A stretch of 61,594 nt of DNA, taken from NCBI RefSeq assembly GCF_007679495.1, contig NZ_VEGP01000030.1, positions 1 to 61,594 on the forward strand. Reading direction: 5' to 3'. The translations under genes were made by a program, and so were the position numbers. Origin of the DNA: Paenibacillus sp. 32O-W. GTDB lineage: Bacteria; Bacillota; Bacilli; Paenibacillales; NBRC-103111. Shown piece by piece: positions 9,962 through 19,072 of this stretch (position 1 is the first letter of the stretch; every line of letters begins with the position of its first letter). The notes beneath the pieces were generated by a model. It searched no databases, was not told where the DNA came from, and saw only the letters and a list, made by a program, of their open reading frames with translations.

Positions 9962-10125
9962 CACATGATGACCCGGAAGTAAAAATAAAAAACCGCTTCT
10001 CGCGCCTTCGCCTGGGCTGCGTTCCCCACCAAGCTGCCCTTATCTATCGTCCCGGTAGGTAACCCTGCCTCTTACACAAACTTCTTGACGCTACCTCTCC
10101 TTCTGCAAAAATCACAGTGATCCGC

Positions 10126-11436
10126 TCAGCATCCTTCCGCACCACTGCGGAACGCTTGCTTCTCCCGATATTGCGAAGGTGTAATGCCCGTATACTTCTG
10201 AAATACTTTGGTAAAGTACCTTCTTTCCATATAACCTACCTGCTGACCGATCTGCCGGACGCTCCTGTCACTTTGGATTAGGTAGGATTTGGCCAATTCG
10301 ATCCGCTGCTTCGTTACGTATTCAACGAAGGTTTCGCCAAAATAGTTTTTAAATAGTAAACAGAAATAGCTGCTGCTGATTCCGAGATGATTGGCTACGT
10401 CTTCAATACCGAAGTCGGACGATAGATGGCGCTCAATGTAATCTTTGGCGGACAGCATCCACATCTCTACGCTTTTCTTACCGGAACGGGCAGAATGGGA
10501 GCCGGCCTCCGGCTCGGCATAATAATAAATAAACGGTTCCTTGACCGGTTGATTGGCCAAGCTCCACTGAATCGACTGGTAGGCCTCCGCCAATTCTTCC
10601 GCCTTAATGGGGCCCGGATGGATCCCTACACGGATGTCAAATTTTAGATGCTGCCTCACACCAAGCCGAAGCTTCTCCGCTAGGTCTACCGCCTCTTCTT
10701 CCTTAAGCGGGAGGCTTCCATCTACGAACGGAATGACGATACACCATTCCCCTTCTTTGGTCTGAACGGCGGCGAAGTCGGACCAGAGCTCATCCGACAG
10801 GTCCTGGAGGACATTTTTGACGGCAAAATTCCACAGCTTGCTCTCCTGTTTGTTCCATTTCAGCGAAACTTTCGCATAATCGTGGATTCCGGCCAGCATT
10901 ATGGCGTAGGCCGGTTCTTCCTGAGCTTGTTCTTCCCCGCATGCCAAGGAATAAGGAGGAAAGGAGGAGAACCCCATCAGGATGTCCAGCAGCATTTTTT
11001 CGTTGGCCAGATTGGCGATTCGGCTCCATTTCCGCTGCTCGTTGCGCTCCTCCTGCTTCTTGGAACGGATACGTTCCGCCAGTCCGAGAACCGTATCCTT
11101 TAATTGCTCATAGTTAATGGGCTTGGAGATATAATCCCTTACGCCATATCGCAAGGCGATTTTCGCATACTCAAACTGCTCGTAGCCGGTAATCAGCAGG
11201 ATTTCACAATCGGAGCTCAGCCGGCGAATTTCCTGAACGAAGGCCAGTCCGTCCATGACCGGCATGCGTATATCGCATAGGATGATGTCCGGCATACAGG
11301 CTCTGGCCATATTCAGAGCTTCCTGGCCGTTGCGGGCAAGCCGGACTTCCACGTTCATAGCTTCCCACGGAATGACCTGCTTCAAATTATGAAGAATCGG
11401 AAGCTCATCATCTATCAGCATAGCTTGCAGTTTCAT
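10126..11436 (-). CDS. YesN-type response regulator, REC plus AraC domain
   Basis: This 436-residue regulator has a receiver domain (D9/D10 pocket, D55 in LCDIRMP, and YISKP with the conserved Lys). A variable linker follows. The C-terminal AraC double HTH (about residues 330-428) includes FGIEDVANHLGISSSYFCLLFK and IGQQVGYMERRYFTKVFQKYTG. Its start overlaps the end of the kinase gene by 4 nt (ATGA), indicating translational coupling. It should receive phosphate from that kinase and control module 2 transport genes. Confidence 0.92.
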   Translation of the reverse strand: MKLQAMLIDDELPILHNLKQVIPWEAMNVEVRLARNGQEALNMARACMPDIILCDIRMPVMDGLAFVQEIRRLSSDCEILLITGYEQFEYAKIALRYGVRDYISKPINYEQLKDTVLGLAERIRSKKQEERNEQRKWSRIANLANEKMLLDILMGFSSFPPYSLACGEEQAQEEPAYAIMLAGIHDYAKVSLKWNKQESKLWNFAVKNVLQDLSDELWSDFAAVQTKEGEWCIVIPFVDGSLPLKEEEAVDLAEKLRLGVRQHLKFDIRVGIHPGPIKAEELAEAYQSIQWSLANQPVKEPFIYYYAEPEAGSHSARSGKKSVEMWMLSAKDYIERHLSSDFGIEDVANHLGISSSYFCLLFKNYFGETFVEYVTKQRIELAKSYLIQSDRSVRQIGQQVGYMERRYFTKVFQKYTGITPSQYREKQAFRSGAEGC

Positions 11437-13256
11437 GCGGATCCCCCGTTCTCATATTTCGGAATCGTACACTGAATCACCGTACCCCGGCCCCATTCCG
11501 AACAAATCATCAATCCGTACCCCGATCCATATTGGATGCGGATTCGGTCTGCCACACTGCGAACGCCCAAGCCCCGCCTTTCCTGATGAAAATCGACAGA
11601 ATTCGTTCCCGCCTCCTCTTCATTCTGCAAATAGCGGAAGCATTGCAGCTGCTCATTAGTCATTCCCTTGCCGTTATCCGTGATATAGAAGATCACCTTC
11701 TCGCCCTGCTGCTCTGCCTTAACCTGGATCAAGCCCTTATGATCCACTCCGTCGAAGCCATGCTGAATGCTGTTCTCAACCAGCGGCTGCAGAGTCAGCT
11801 TAAGAATGCTGCAGTTCATGACTTCTTCCGGAATCGATAATTCATATTCGAATACATCCTGAAAGCGAAACTTCTGAATTTCCAAATAACTTCGCAAATG
11901 CTCTATTTCCTGACGGATGGAAATCTCTTCCCGGTCCTGGATGCTGATTCGCAAAATATTGCCCAGCAGATATACCATCTGGCTGACCTTCTTCCCTTCA
12001 TTCTGAACGGCCAGCACATTGATCGACTCCAGCGTATTAAATAGAAAATGTGGCTTGATCTGCGCCTGCAGAACACGCAATTCGGCTTTCATCTTATGAT
12101 TCTGCTCCTGCTTGACCTGATCCAGCAGTGCATGCACCCGGCTGACCAGGCTGTTAAAGCCCGTGGCCAGCGTATGCAGCTCATCCTGTCCGTTCTGCTG
12201 AATACGAACCCGGAGATCGCCGTCCTCCACCTTGCGCATGAAGCGAACGATTCTGCCTATCGATTTCGCAATCCGGTTCATAAAGACGAGGAAGAACAAG
12301 AAGGCGGCCAGCAGGCTGACGGATAATATCCCGACGATCCACTTGGTGAAGGTGATCATTTCCTGGGACAGGGAGGTCCAGGAAGCGACGGAAATCAAAT
12401 ACCAGTCGTAAGCCTTCAGCTTTTCCATGGAGATAACGCTTTCATAGCCGCCGAAGTTTCGTTTAAAACTTTGATAACCGGGTTTAAACTCAATCTCTCC
12501 GGACAGGTAGCTGCGGATATTGTCCCCGCCGGCCTCCTCCCAGGGATCGTACAAAATCAGGCCGTCCTTATTTACGAGCAGGAAGCGCGTGTTGGCCAAA
12601 TTTTCATTATTGCCGAAGGCTCTGAAGATCTGGGCAATGTCCCAATCTTTGATTTGTACGGTCAGGATTCCGATTTTCTTTAGCGTGCTGACCTCTTTCA
12701 CCAGCCGGATCTGGGTAAATACCGACGAGAATCCCGACAACTCCGGATACTCATACGGCCCGACCCATAGCGGAAGACCGTTCAGCTCCATGACCTTCGC
12801 GTATAACGGGTGCTTCTTCCATTCGTCCAAAGGGTAAGTGATGAAGCCCTCCTTGTTGAACAGAGGAATGACCCCGACATTCGCCCCTTCTTGTAGATTA
12901 TAGAGATAGGCATAGCTTATGGCCGGATATCCGTAGAGCATGCTTCGGAAAATCCGCTGCTTTTCATTTAACTCTATATAATCGGCAGCCGTTAGATCCT
13001 GACTTCCCGGATCTCTGGCATGGATGGCGGTTTCGAACACGGAATTCGCAATCCCGCTGTCGGTGACGTAGTTCATTTGCTTAAATACATATTCCATGTT
13101 TTGAATAATCGATTTGACAGAGAATTCGGCCTGCTGGCTGTATTTTTTCTCTATCAGATTATAAGCGACGAAGAAGATGAGCAGACCGATCAATAGAAGC
13201 GGAATAATGATGAGAGTAACAAAGGCTGTCGTGAGCTTCCATCGCAAATTCATCAT
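11433..13256 (-). CDS. YesM-type sensor histidine kinase
   Basis: The best start is the ATG at 13256 (MMNLRWKLT), with an AGAGG site before it. The frame stays open further up to 13334, inside the permease gene. There is an N-terminal membrane helix (FVTLIIIPLLLIGLLIFFVAY), an extracellular sensor of about 270 residues, a second helix (IVGILSVSLLAAFLFFLVFM), HAMP, the phosphoacceptor box QAQIKPHFLFNTLESI, and HATPase_c with ITDNGKGM and RRGLGVRSVADRI. It is about 607 residues long, normal for the family. It would sense an extracellular sugar-related signal, probably with the module 2 binding protein, and phosphorylate the overlapping regulator. Confidence 0.92.
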   Translation of the reverse strand: MMNLRWKLTTAFVTLIIIPLLLIGLLIFFVAYNLIEKKYSQQAEFSVKSIIQNMEYVFKQMNYVTDSGIANSVFETAIHARDPGSQDLTAADYIELNEKQRIFRSMLYGYPAISYAYLYNLQEGANVGVIPLFNKEGFITYPLDEWKKHPLYAKVMELNGLPLWVGPYEYPELSGFSSVFTQIRLVKEVSTLKKIGILTVQIKDWDIAQIFRAFGNNENLANTRFLLVNKDGLILYDPWEEAGGDNIRSYLSGEIEFKPGYQSFKRNFGGYESVISMEKLKAYDWYLISVASWTSLSQEMITFTKWIVGILSVSLLAAFLFFLVFMNRIAKSIGRIVRFMRKVEDGDLRVRIQQNGQDELHTLATGFNSLVSRVHALLDQVKQEQNHKMKAELRVLQAQIKPHFLFNTLESINVLAVQNEGKKVSQMVYLLGNILRISIQDREEISIRQEIEHLRSYLEIQKFRFQDVFEYELSIPEEVMNCSILKLTLQPLVENSIQHGFDGVDHKGLIQVKAEQQGEKVIFYITDNGKGMTNEQLQCFRYLQNEEEAGTNSVDFHQERRGLGVRSVADRIRIQYGSGYGLMICSEWGRGTVIQCTIPKYENGGSA

Positions 13257-13275
13257 TAACCCGATCCTCTCTGTG

Positions 13276-14106
13276 TTAGCCCTTAACGCTTCCGGCCGTG
13301 ACCCCTTCAATGATTTTCTCCTGAAGGATGGCATAGATCACTAGAACAGGAACTACGCTGAATACGATCCCGGCAGACATCTGGGCGTAATTCGTATTGT
13401 ACGCATCGCGAAAACCGACCATTCCCACCGGCAGCGTCCTGAGAGCATCCTCGGACAGAAAGAAATTCGCCAGCAGAAACTCGTTCCAGTTCCCCAGAAA
13501 ATTAATAATAAAGACGGTGACAATCGCCGGTATCGTCAATGGTATTACAATTCTAGCAAATATTCCCTTTGCGCTCAATCCGTCCATAACTGCGGCCTCT
13601 TCTATTTCACTGGGCAACGAGCGCATGAAGGCGGCCAAGATGATAACCGAAAACGGAATGGCGTTAGCGACATAAGGGACGATAAGAGCCCAATGGGTAT
13701 TCAGAATATCGAGCTTGCGCATTAATCCGTAAATTGGGAGCAGCAAGGCGTTGTTCGGAATGAGCATGCCCAGCAGCACAAATTGGAACAGTAACGCGCT
13801 TAATTTATTGTATCTCATCCGGGTGACGGCAAAAGCCAGCAAGGAAGCAAAGAAGATGGACAATACGGATGATAGCACACCAATATATAAGCTGTTGAAG
13901 AAATAAGTGCTGATTTTGGCGTTTACCCAGGCTGTAACATAGTTTTCCCATTGGAACGAAGTCGGGAAACCGAACGGATTTGCCGCGATTTCCTGATTAC
14001 CGGTTTTGACCGATGAGAAGAGCACGAACAAGAAAGGATAGAGAATGACAAACAGATAGATCATCAGGAAAATGTGCGGGATCAGCTTCTTCCATGCCCT
14101 CATCAT
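13276..14106 (-). CDS. CUT1 sugar ABC permease (MalG/UgpE type)
   Basis: This protein of about 276 residues has six membrane helices and the EAA loop EEAAVMDGLSAKGIFARIVIPLTIP in its second half. It ends in the MalG-like KIIEGVTAGSVKG. Its start codons (tandem ATGs at 14106 and 14103) overlap the stop of the upstream permease. It belongs to the MalG/AraQ group rather than the YtcP group of modules 1 and 3, which suggests a different substrate class. No ATPase is encoded nearby. Confidence 0.92.
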   Translation of the reverse strand: MMRAWKKLIPHIFLMIYLFVILYPFLFVLFSSVKTGNQEIAANPFGFPTSFQWENYVTAWVNAKISTYFFNSLYIGVLSSVLSIFFASLLAFAVTRMRYNKLSALLFQFVLLGMLIPNNALLLPIYGLMRKLDILNTHWALIVPYVANAIPFSVIILAAFMRSLPSEIEEAAVMDGLSAKGIFARIVIPLTIPAIVTVFIINFLGNWNEFLLANFFLSEDALRTLPVGMVGFRDAYNTNYAQMSAGIVFSVVPVLVIYAILQEKIIEGVTAGSVKG

Positions 14107-14990
14107 CAATACTCCAGCCTTTCGATTCGTCTTGATATAAGAAATTGATACAAGACTGTAATGATCAGCGTAAAAATAAATATTAATACGGCTATTGTAT
14201 TGCCAAAGCCGTATTTAAAGTTCGTTATCGCATAACGAATCATATAAGTGGCCATGACATCCGTCGATCCGGCCGGACCGCCCTTGGTCATGACGATGAC
14301 GATGTCGGCCGCCTTCATGGCTCCGGCTATCGACAGCATAATGACCACCGATATGATCGGCATGATCAATGGAAGGGTGATTTTCATGGCGGATTGAAAT
14401 TTGGACGCGCCGTCGATCGCCGCCGCCTCCTCCAGATCTCTAGGAACCGCCAGGATGGCTGCCAGCACCATCACAATATAGAATCCGGTCCACTGCCATG
14501 CGTTCGTGATCAGAATAGAGAGCATCGCCCATTTCTTATCCGCCAGCCAATAGATCGGCTCGATCCCGAACAAACCCAGAACCTTGTTCAGCAAGCCGAT
14601 ATCCGGGTTATAAATAAACCCCCACAGAATGCCGATCACGGCCGTGGACATAATCGAAGGAAGAAATACGGCGGTTTTGTAAAGCCCCTTCAACCGTTTG
14701 ACGTTGGCAATCAAGAGAGAGAAGATGACGATGACCGGAACCTGAAGAAAGCATGAGAACAGAATAAAGTACAGATTGTTTCTTAACGACTTCCAAAAGG
14801 CCGTGTCCGTCAAAGCGGTTCCATAATTGCTCATTCCGACATATGCAACGTCCTTGGAAATACCGTTCCAGCTTGTGAAGCTGTTATGGACCGCACTTAG
14901 GATCGGATAAACAAAGAAAGCTATGAACAACAGGAGCCCGGGCAGCACAAAGATCATATAGGTGAGAGGTTGTCTCATCGCTTTGTTCAT
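14106..14990 (-). CDS. CUT1 sugar ABC permease (MalF/UgpA type)
   Basis: The ATG at 14990 (MNKAMRQPL) follows GGAGG by 5 nt and is preferred to the longer frame starting at 15005. The product has about 294 residues with six helices. The N-terminal helix is YMIFVLPGLLLFIAFFVYPI. The EAA loop is EEAAAIDGASKFQSAMKITLPLIMP (about residues 185-210). It forms the membrane channel with the next gene product. It lies about 80 nt after the binding-protein gene. Confidence 0.92.
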   Translation of the reverse strand: MNKAMRQPLTYMIFVLPGLLLFIAFFVYPILSAVHNSFTSWNGISKDVAYVGMSNYGTALTDTAFWKSLRNNLYFILFSCFLQVPVIVIFSLLIANVKRLKGLYKTAVFLPSIMSTAVIGILWGFIYNPDIGLLNKVLGLFGIEPIYWLADKKWAMLSILITNAWQWTGFYIVMVLAAILAVPRDLEEAAAIDGASKFQSAMKITLPLIMPIISVVIMLSIAGAMKAADIVIVMTKGGPAGSTDVMATYMIRYAITNFKYGFGNTIAVLIFIFTLIITVLYQFLISRRIERLEY

Positions 14991-15072
14991 GGTTACCTCC
15001 GTCATTATTCACATGATGTTCGGGAAGGACGCCCCCGCAGACCCATCGAGGCATCCCTCCCTCAACCATGGA

Positions 15073-16461
15073 TTAATCTCCTGAAGCGTTGGCTGCCTCC
15101 TGCTCTTTCTGAAGATTTCCCAGCATCTTCGCAGGCTCCAGTTCTCCGCCGATCACTTGCTGAATACCGATATTAAGGGCCGTCTTCACCGAGGATTGGA
15201 CCAGAGCGTCAAAGGCCGGGAAAGATATGTCGATTTCACTGACCGCCTGGAAAATATCCTGCATCAGCGGGTCGCTGGAGGCGGCGGTTAGCTGGGCCTG
15301 GTCGATTTTCATCGCCGGCAGAACCCCGTCTTCCTTCAAGCCCCGAATTTGCATTTCCTCGGTCCACATATTTTTAATGAACTCCTTAATCGCTTTCAAT
15401 TTCCTCGGATCTTCCGCAGCTTTGGCGGAGAAGCCATAGCCGTTATTCGTGTCCTGCATGACGATAACTTCGCCGTTCTCCTTCAGCGGCGGCATATTGA
15501 AGAACCCGATTTTGCCCACCATATCCCCTGCTTGCTGCGGATCCGTAAAGACCGAGTTGGCCCACGAGCCGTCCATCATCATGATCGCTTCCCCGGATAT
15601 GACCTGATTTCTCATATCGGCATACTCCAGACCGAGCTCACCCTTCTTGAAATATCCTTTGTCAACCCATTCCCGATGCTTCTCGAAGCCTTGCACAACC
15701 TTGGGATCCGTCCATTTGGCTTCCCCTGTCTTGAATCCGTAGGTGATTTCGGGACCCGCATAGTAAGACCACAGGTTATTGGTCGTCATAAGCGGAACCC
15801 AGCCGTCCTTGGAGCCCTGGGCAAACGGAATTTTGCCGTCGGCCTTGATCGTTTCGGCGATTTTTTCCAGCTCATCGAGCGTTTTCGGAATGCTTAATCC
15901 CTTTTCTTCAAAATAGGCTTTGTTGTAAAAATAGCCTTCAATCGACCCGCCGATCGGCAGTCCGTATATTTTCCCGTTATGGGTGAACGGATCCAGGCTC
16001 GTGAATTTATCCTTCAGATTCAATTCATCGAGTATGGAGGTCAGATCTAGCACCAAGCCTTCCTTGCCGTAGAGACCCGCGTCCGGACTGCCGAACACAT
16101 CGAAGATATCGGGAGGACTGCCGGCGGCCATCTCTCCTCTCAGCTTCTCCGTCCGGTTAACCTCCGAATCGACCGCATCCAGCTTAAACTTTAAACCGGG
16201 TATGGCCGCCTCCGTTTTTTTGACCACATCCTCCAATATGGCCAGACGGAACTTCTTGGCCTCCCCCAGCTGGGTATGGCGGATTGTCATCTCGAATGGC
16301 TCGGCCGTCTCCGGTGCCGGCGACGATGTTTCCTTATTGCTGTCCGGAGGCTGGCTGTTTCCGGCCGGACCGGCGGTCCCGCCCTTGCTGCCGCTGCAGC
16401 CGGACAATGCGGTTGTGGCGATGAATGCAAGAGAAAGTAGGATGGATGCGCTTTTTTTCAT
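15073..16461 (-). CDS. extracellular sugar-binding lipoprotein (CUT1)
   Basis: Translation most likely starts at the ATG at 16461 (MKKSASILLS), with GGAGGG 6 nt upstream. The signal peptide ends in the lipobox LSGC, followed by a Gly/Pro/Ser linker. The mature domain is a type 1 sugar-binding fold (SBP_bac family). GSPPDIFDVFGSPDAGLYGKEGLVLDL near residue 120 is a typical hinge segment. About 462 residues is the usual length. It is the first gene of module 2 and delivers its ligand to the two following permeases. Ligand unknown. Confidence 0.92.
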   Translation of the reverse strand: MKKSASILLSLAFIATTALSGCSGSKGGTAGPAGNSQPPDSNKETSSPAPETAEPFEMTIRHTQLGEAKKFRLAILEDVVKKTEAAIPGLKFKLDAVDSEVNRTEKLRGEMAAGSPPDIFDVFGSPDAGLYGKEGLVLDLTSILDELNLKDKFTSLDPFTHNGKIYGLPIGGSIEGYFYNKAYFEEKGLSIPKTLDELEKIAETIKADGKIPFAQGSKDGWVPLMTTNNLWSYYAGPEITYGFKTGEAKWTDPKVVQGFEKHREWVDKGYFKKGELGLEYADMRNQVISGEAIMMMDGSWANSVFTDPQQAGDMVGKIGFFNMPPLKENGEVIVMQDTNNGYGFSAKAAEDPRKLKAIKEFIKNMWTEEMQIRGLKEDGVLPAMKIDQAQLTAASSDPLMQDIFQAVSEIDISFPAFDALVQSSVKTALNIGIQQVIGGELEPAKMLGNLQKEQEAANASGD

Positions 16462-16502
16462 GGATGACCCTCCCATATCATGTATTTTTTTGCTACAAGC
16501 TC

Positions 16503-16531
16503 ATTATAAGTTCATTGCCTCATTGGGGTAA
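16503..16531 (-). promoter_or_regulatory. probable sigma-A promoter of sugar module 2
   Basis: On the leftward strand a perfect TATAAT sits at 16503-16508, with a weak TTACCC at 16526-16531, 17 nt apart. It lies about 40 nt before the binding-protein start. The -35 match is poor, consistent with an activator-dependent promoter, perhaps for the module's AraC-type regulator. That link is inferred. Confidence 0.5.
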
Positions 16532-16588
16532 GGTCGATATTTTCATCATGCGGGGATAAAATCATCTACTCTCTTTGCCGGCACAGTT

Positions 16589-16843
16589 TCATAGAGTCAG
16601 TCTCAATCCAATGACGGTCCCGATGATGCCGACCATACAAACTATGCGAAGCAGGGAAGGCCGCTCCTTAAAAAACAGAATATCGACAACCGCCGTCCCT
16701 ATCGTTCCGATCCCGGTCCATATCGAATAAGCCACGCCGAGAGGAATCGTCTCCAGAGCCATAGACAGTAAAGCCAGGCTAAACCCGAAAGCACCTAGCA
16801 TAAGCAGATTATTGGTCCATGTATACCGATTGGCGGTTCGCTT
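16589..16843 (-). pseudogene. truncated SMR (QacE/SugE-type) drug transporter
   Basis: The frame reads as helices 2-4 of a small multidrug resistance protein: SLALLSMALETIPLGVAYSIWTGIGTIGTAVVDILFFKE followed by the last helix. The first possible ATG (16801) gives only 70 residues against about 105 for the family. In-frame homology reaches about 16831 and stops at a TGA at 16844-16846. Missing is the whole first helix, with the membrane glutamate essential for proton/drug exchange. No partner SMR gene is adjacent. It is a remnant and probably not functional. Confidence 0.75.
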
Positions 16844-16867
16844 TCAGCAAATTGGCTCATCCGTCAC

Positions 16868-17053
16868 CGTAACGGAACTCTGCGACCTTATTTCTTTCAT
16901 CAGGCGTTTTTATAGTATACAACGGAACTGAGCGCCTCTATTTGAGCCATCAGAGGCAAAATACTCGCAATTTGAAGGCAATAACGTCTCTCCGTTCCGT
17001 AAGATTTCGAACCTGACCCTTTTTCGCCCAATAACGTCTCTCCGTTCTGTAAG
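16868..17053. repeat. cluster of four short repeats, two in each orientation
   Basis: A motif close to ACGGAACnGAGnGAC followed by nTTATTT occurs four times. Two copies are on the plus strand (16868-16893 and 16919-16944) and two are inverted (16978-17003 and 17028-17053). The inverted pair is nearly identical, sharing ATAACGTCTCTCCGTTC. The block fills most of the non-coding gap between the SMR remnant and the kinase terminator. It resembles a dispersed intergenic repeat family; its function is unknown. Confidence 0.7.
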
Positions 17054-17103
17054 CCCCCGCCTATGCTTCGCAGACTCGTGTCAACGGACCGGTTGCCTTC
17101 TAT

Positions 17104-17153
17104 AAAAAAATAGACTCAGGTTGTCGAGGCTTGAATGCCTCTTAACCCGAGTC
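17104..17153 (-). terminator. intrinsic terminator of the methyltransferase/two-component operon
   Basis: On the leftward strand GACTCGGGTT pairs with AACCTGAGTC. GAGGC pairs with GCCTC inside, around a short loop, and a T-run with one interrupting A follows. The hairpin overlaps the stop codon of the kinase gene. It is a strong canonical terminator. Confidence 0.88.
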
Positions 17154-18218
17154 CAATGGGAGCTCTATATAAAAGGTAAACCGCCCGTTCCGATGTTCAA
17201 ACGAGAGGCTTCCGCCGTGCAGCTCCACAATATTTTTGGCAATCGATAGACCAAGCCCGGAACCGGATGGCATATGCCCCTCGCTGCGGGATGGCTCGGC
17301 TTTGTAGAACCGTTCGAAGAGCCGGGCTTCCGCTTCTTTGGAAATCGACTTGCCCTTGTTTTCCATGGCCAGGATGGCCCGATCCTTAGTACTATATAGA
17401 CGGACTTTGATTTCCCCCGGCCTTAGCGAAAATTTCAATGCATTCATCAGCAGATTATCCATCGCTCTCGCCAGCTTTTCCGCATCCGCTTCGACGATCA
17501 CGTGATCGGCCTCCCACTGTTTCGTTATGACAAGCCCCTGCTCATTCGCGATCGGCTCGAATTCATAGATGATCTGCTCGGCCAAATGCTTCCATTCGAT
17601 CTTTCTCAACGAGAGCTGAATATCCCTGTTAATCAGGCGCGTATATTCGAACAGATCATCGATCAGCTTCCTTAACTGCTCCGTTTTTTGCGAGGCATTT
17701 TCCACAAAGCGTTTATGTTCTTCTTCATTTCGATAGGCTTCGTTCTGGATCAGATTCAAGTAACCGCTAATACTCGTCAACGGAGTTCTTAAATCATGGG
17801 AAAGGCCTGTAATCAGCTCAATTTTGGACTGCTCCAGCTTTCTTTCGCGATCGATACTCTGCTGGATTTGTACAGCCATATGATTAAGGCTATTCGCGAT
17901 TTCCCCCAGCTCGTCCTGTCTCGTCAATGGAACCCGGTAGCGAAGATTACCTTCCGCCATCTGCATAATGCCTTCAGCCAGCATACGCATATAATTCTTT
18001 ATCTTGCGGGTAAGTAGAGAAAAAAAGACAAAGAACGATAGAATAAATGAAAGCGGCGGCACAAAAAATAATTGATAAGCGAATGGAGCGGGATTCAGCA
18101 AGTTGGCAAACAGGATCATGACCAGCATGGCCAAAATGAAGCTAAGCAGGACGGCCAGCAATATTTGCAGGCGCAGATTTTTTTTAATGTTGATCAGGCC
18201 GGGAATCTTAATTCTCAA
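17142..18218 (-). CDS. OmpR-family partner sensor histidine kinase
   Basis: This 358-residue kinase has two close N-terminal helices (about residues 17-42 and 48-68) with almost no extracellular loop. It is therefore of the membrane-sensing type. HAMP follows (about 70-122), then the HisKA box LSHDLRTPLTSISGYL and HATPase_c with N, F-E-R-F and GSGLGLSIAKNIVELHGG motifs. The start is a TTG at 18218 overlapping the regulator's stop region, behind GGGAG. The lack of a sensor domain suggests it reads a membrane-embedded signal, perhaps via the small membrane protein two genes upstream; this is inference. Confidence 0.9.
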   Translation of the reverse strand: MRIKIPGLINIKKNLRLQILLAVLLSFILAMLVMILFANLLNPAPFAYQLFFVPPLSFILSFFVFFSLLTRKIKNYMRMLAEGIMQMAEGNLRYRVPLTRQDELGEIANSLNHMAVQIQQSIDRERKLEQSKIELITGLSHDLRTPLTSISGYLNLIQNEAYRNEEEHKRFVENASQKTEQLRKLIDDLFEYTRLINRDIQLSLRKIEWKHLAEQIIYEFEPIANEQGLVITKQWEADHVIVEADAEKLARAMDNLLMNALKFSLRPGEIKVRLYSTKDRAILAMENKGKSISKEAEARLFERFYKAEPSRSEGHMPSGSGLGLSIAKNIVELHGGSLSFEHRNGRFTFYIELPLDSG

Positions 18219-18903
18219 TTTTATATCCCACTCCCCAAACCGTTTTTATATACCGAGGCGTTTTCGGATTCTCCTCTATTTTTTCCCGTATCTTTCGAAT
18301 GTGGGCCATGACCGTATTTTCCGAATAATATAAAGCAGGATCTTTCCACACGCCTTCATAAATTTGATCCGTGCTGAACACATGCCCCCGATGCGAAGCA
18401 AGCAATTCCAAGATGGAGAACTCCGTTGGCGTGAGAGAAACTTCCCGTCCCCGCACGGTTACAAGATGACGGCTTCTATCGATTTCCAGCCCATCCAGAC
18501 GGATAACGGCGGAGGATTCTTCCTCCTGTTTGGTATTAAGCTGCTGCCTCCTTAATTGAGCCTTCACCCTGGCCACCAGCTCCAGAGGATTGAAGGGCTT
18601 AGTTATATAATCGTCGGCTCCTGCCGATAACCCGGTAATTTTATCTTGATCTTCCCCCTTCGCCGTTAACATAATAATCGGGATATTGGACGCCAGGCGG
18701 ATCTTTAGACAAGTCTGAACTCCGTCCAAACGGGGCATCATCAGATCCAGAATCATCAAATCGACGTTTTCCTTCTGCAGATATTCCAACGCTTGGATAC
18801 CGTCCTCCGCCTCTATGACATGATAGCCTTCATTCCGTAAATAGACATGAATGACCTCACGAATGTCCGCGTCATCGTCCACGACCAATATTGTTTTTGC
18901 CAA
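18208..18903 (-). CDS. OmpR/PhoB-family response regulator
   Basis: The preferred start is the TTG at 18903 (product begins LAKTILVVDDD) with GGGAGAG about 10 nt upstream. The longer frame from 18963 would read through most of the small membrane protein's coding end. The receiver domain has the DDD acidic pocket, the phosphoacceptor in LMILDLMMPRLDG, and KPFNPLEL. The C-terminal winged helix has SLTPTEFSILELLASHRGHVFS and HIRKIREKIEENPKTPRYIKTVWGVGYK. The next gene is its kinase. A probable binding box lies upstream of the operon at 19725-19746. Confidence 0.92.
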   Translation of the reverse strand: MAKTILVVDDDADIREVIHVYLRNEGYHVIEAEDGIQALEYLQKENVDLMILDLMMPRLDGVQTCLKIRLASNIPIIMLTAKGEDQDKITGLSAGADDYITKPFNPLELVARVKAQLRRQQLNTKQEEESSAVIRLDGLEIDRSRHLVTVRGREVSLTPTEFSILELLASHRGHVFSTDQIYEGVWKDPALYYSENTVMAHIRKIREKIEENPKTPRYIKTVWGVGYKIEN

Positions 18904-19072
18904 GCGGCGCTCTCTCCCTTCTATTATTATGCATCGACGATAGCCGAATAATGACGAACACAATTATAAGAACGGCCGCCAACCATATTCCCTTGATGGC
19001 CGGGTCCTGCAATGGCTCGCTTGCGGTATAATTCAAGTATTCGATAACCGGCCCTACGGCATCATGCTTCAT
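18872..19072 (-). CDS. small single-helix membrane protein (66 aa)
   Basis: I do not recognise a family. The protein has a short polar N-terminus, one membrane helix (IKGIWLAAVLIIVFVIIRLSS, about residues 27-46) and a basic tail rich in Arg/Lys. Its ATG at 19072 overlaps the end of the methyltransferase gene by 11 nt, and its end overlaps the regulator start by about 32 nt. It is thus embedded in a tightly coupled operon. This arrangement supports translation, and a role as a small accessory or sensor protein of the two-component pair is possible. A shadow ORF cannot be fully excluded. Confidence 0.6.
   Translation of the reverse strand: MKHDAVGPVIEYLNYTASEPLQDPAIKGIWLAAVLIIVFVIIRLSSMHNNRRERAPLGKNNIGRGR

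Noticed and set aside
16868-17053. Repeat cluster considered as a CRISPR array
   Set aside because: Copies are inverted and degenerate and spacers are irregular; no cas genes in the window.
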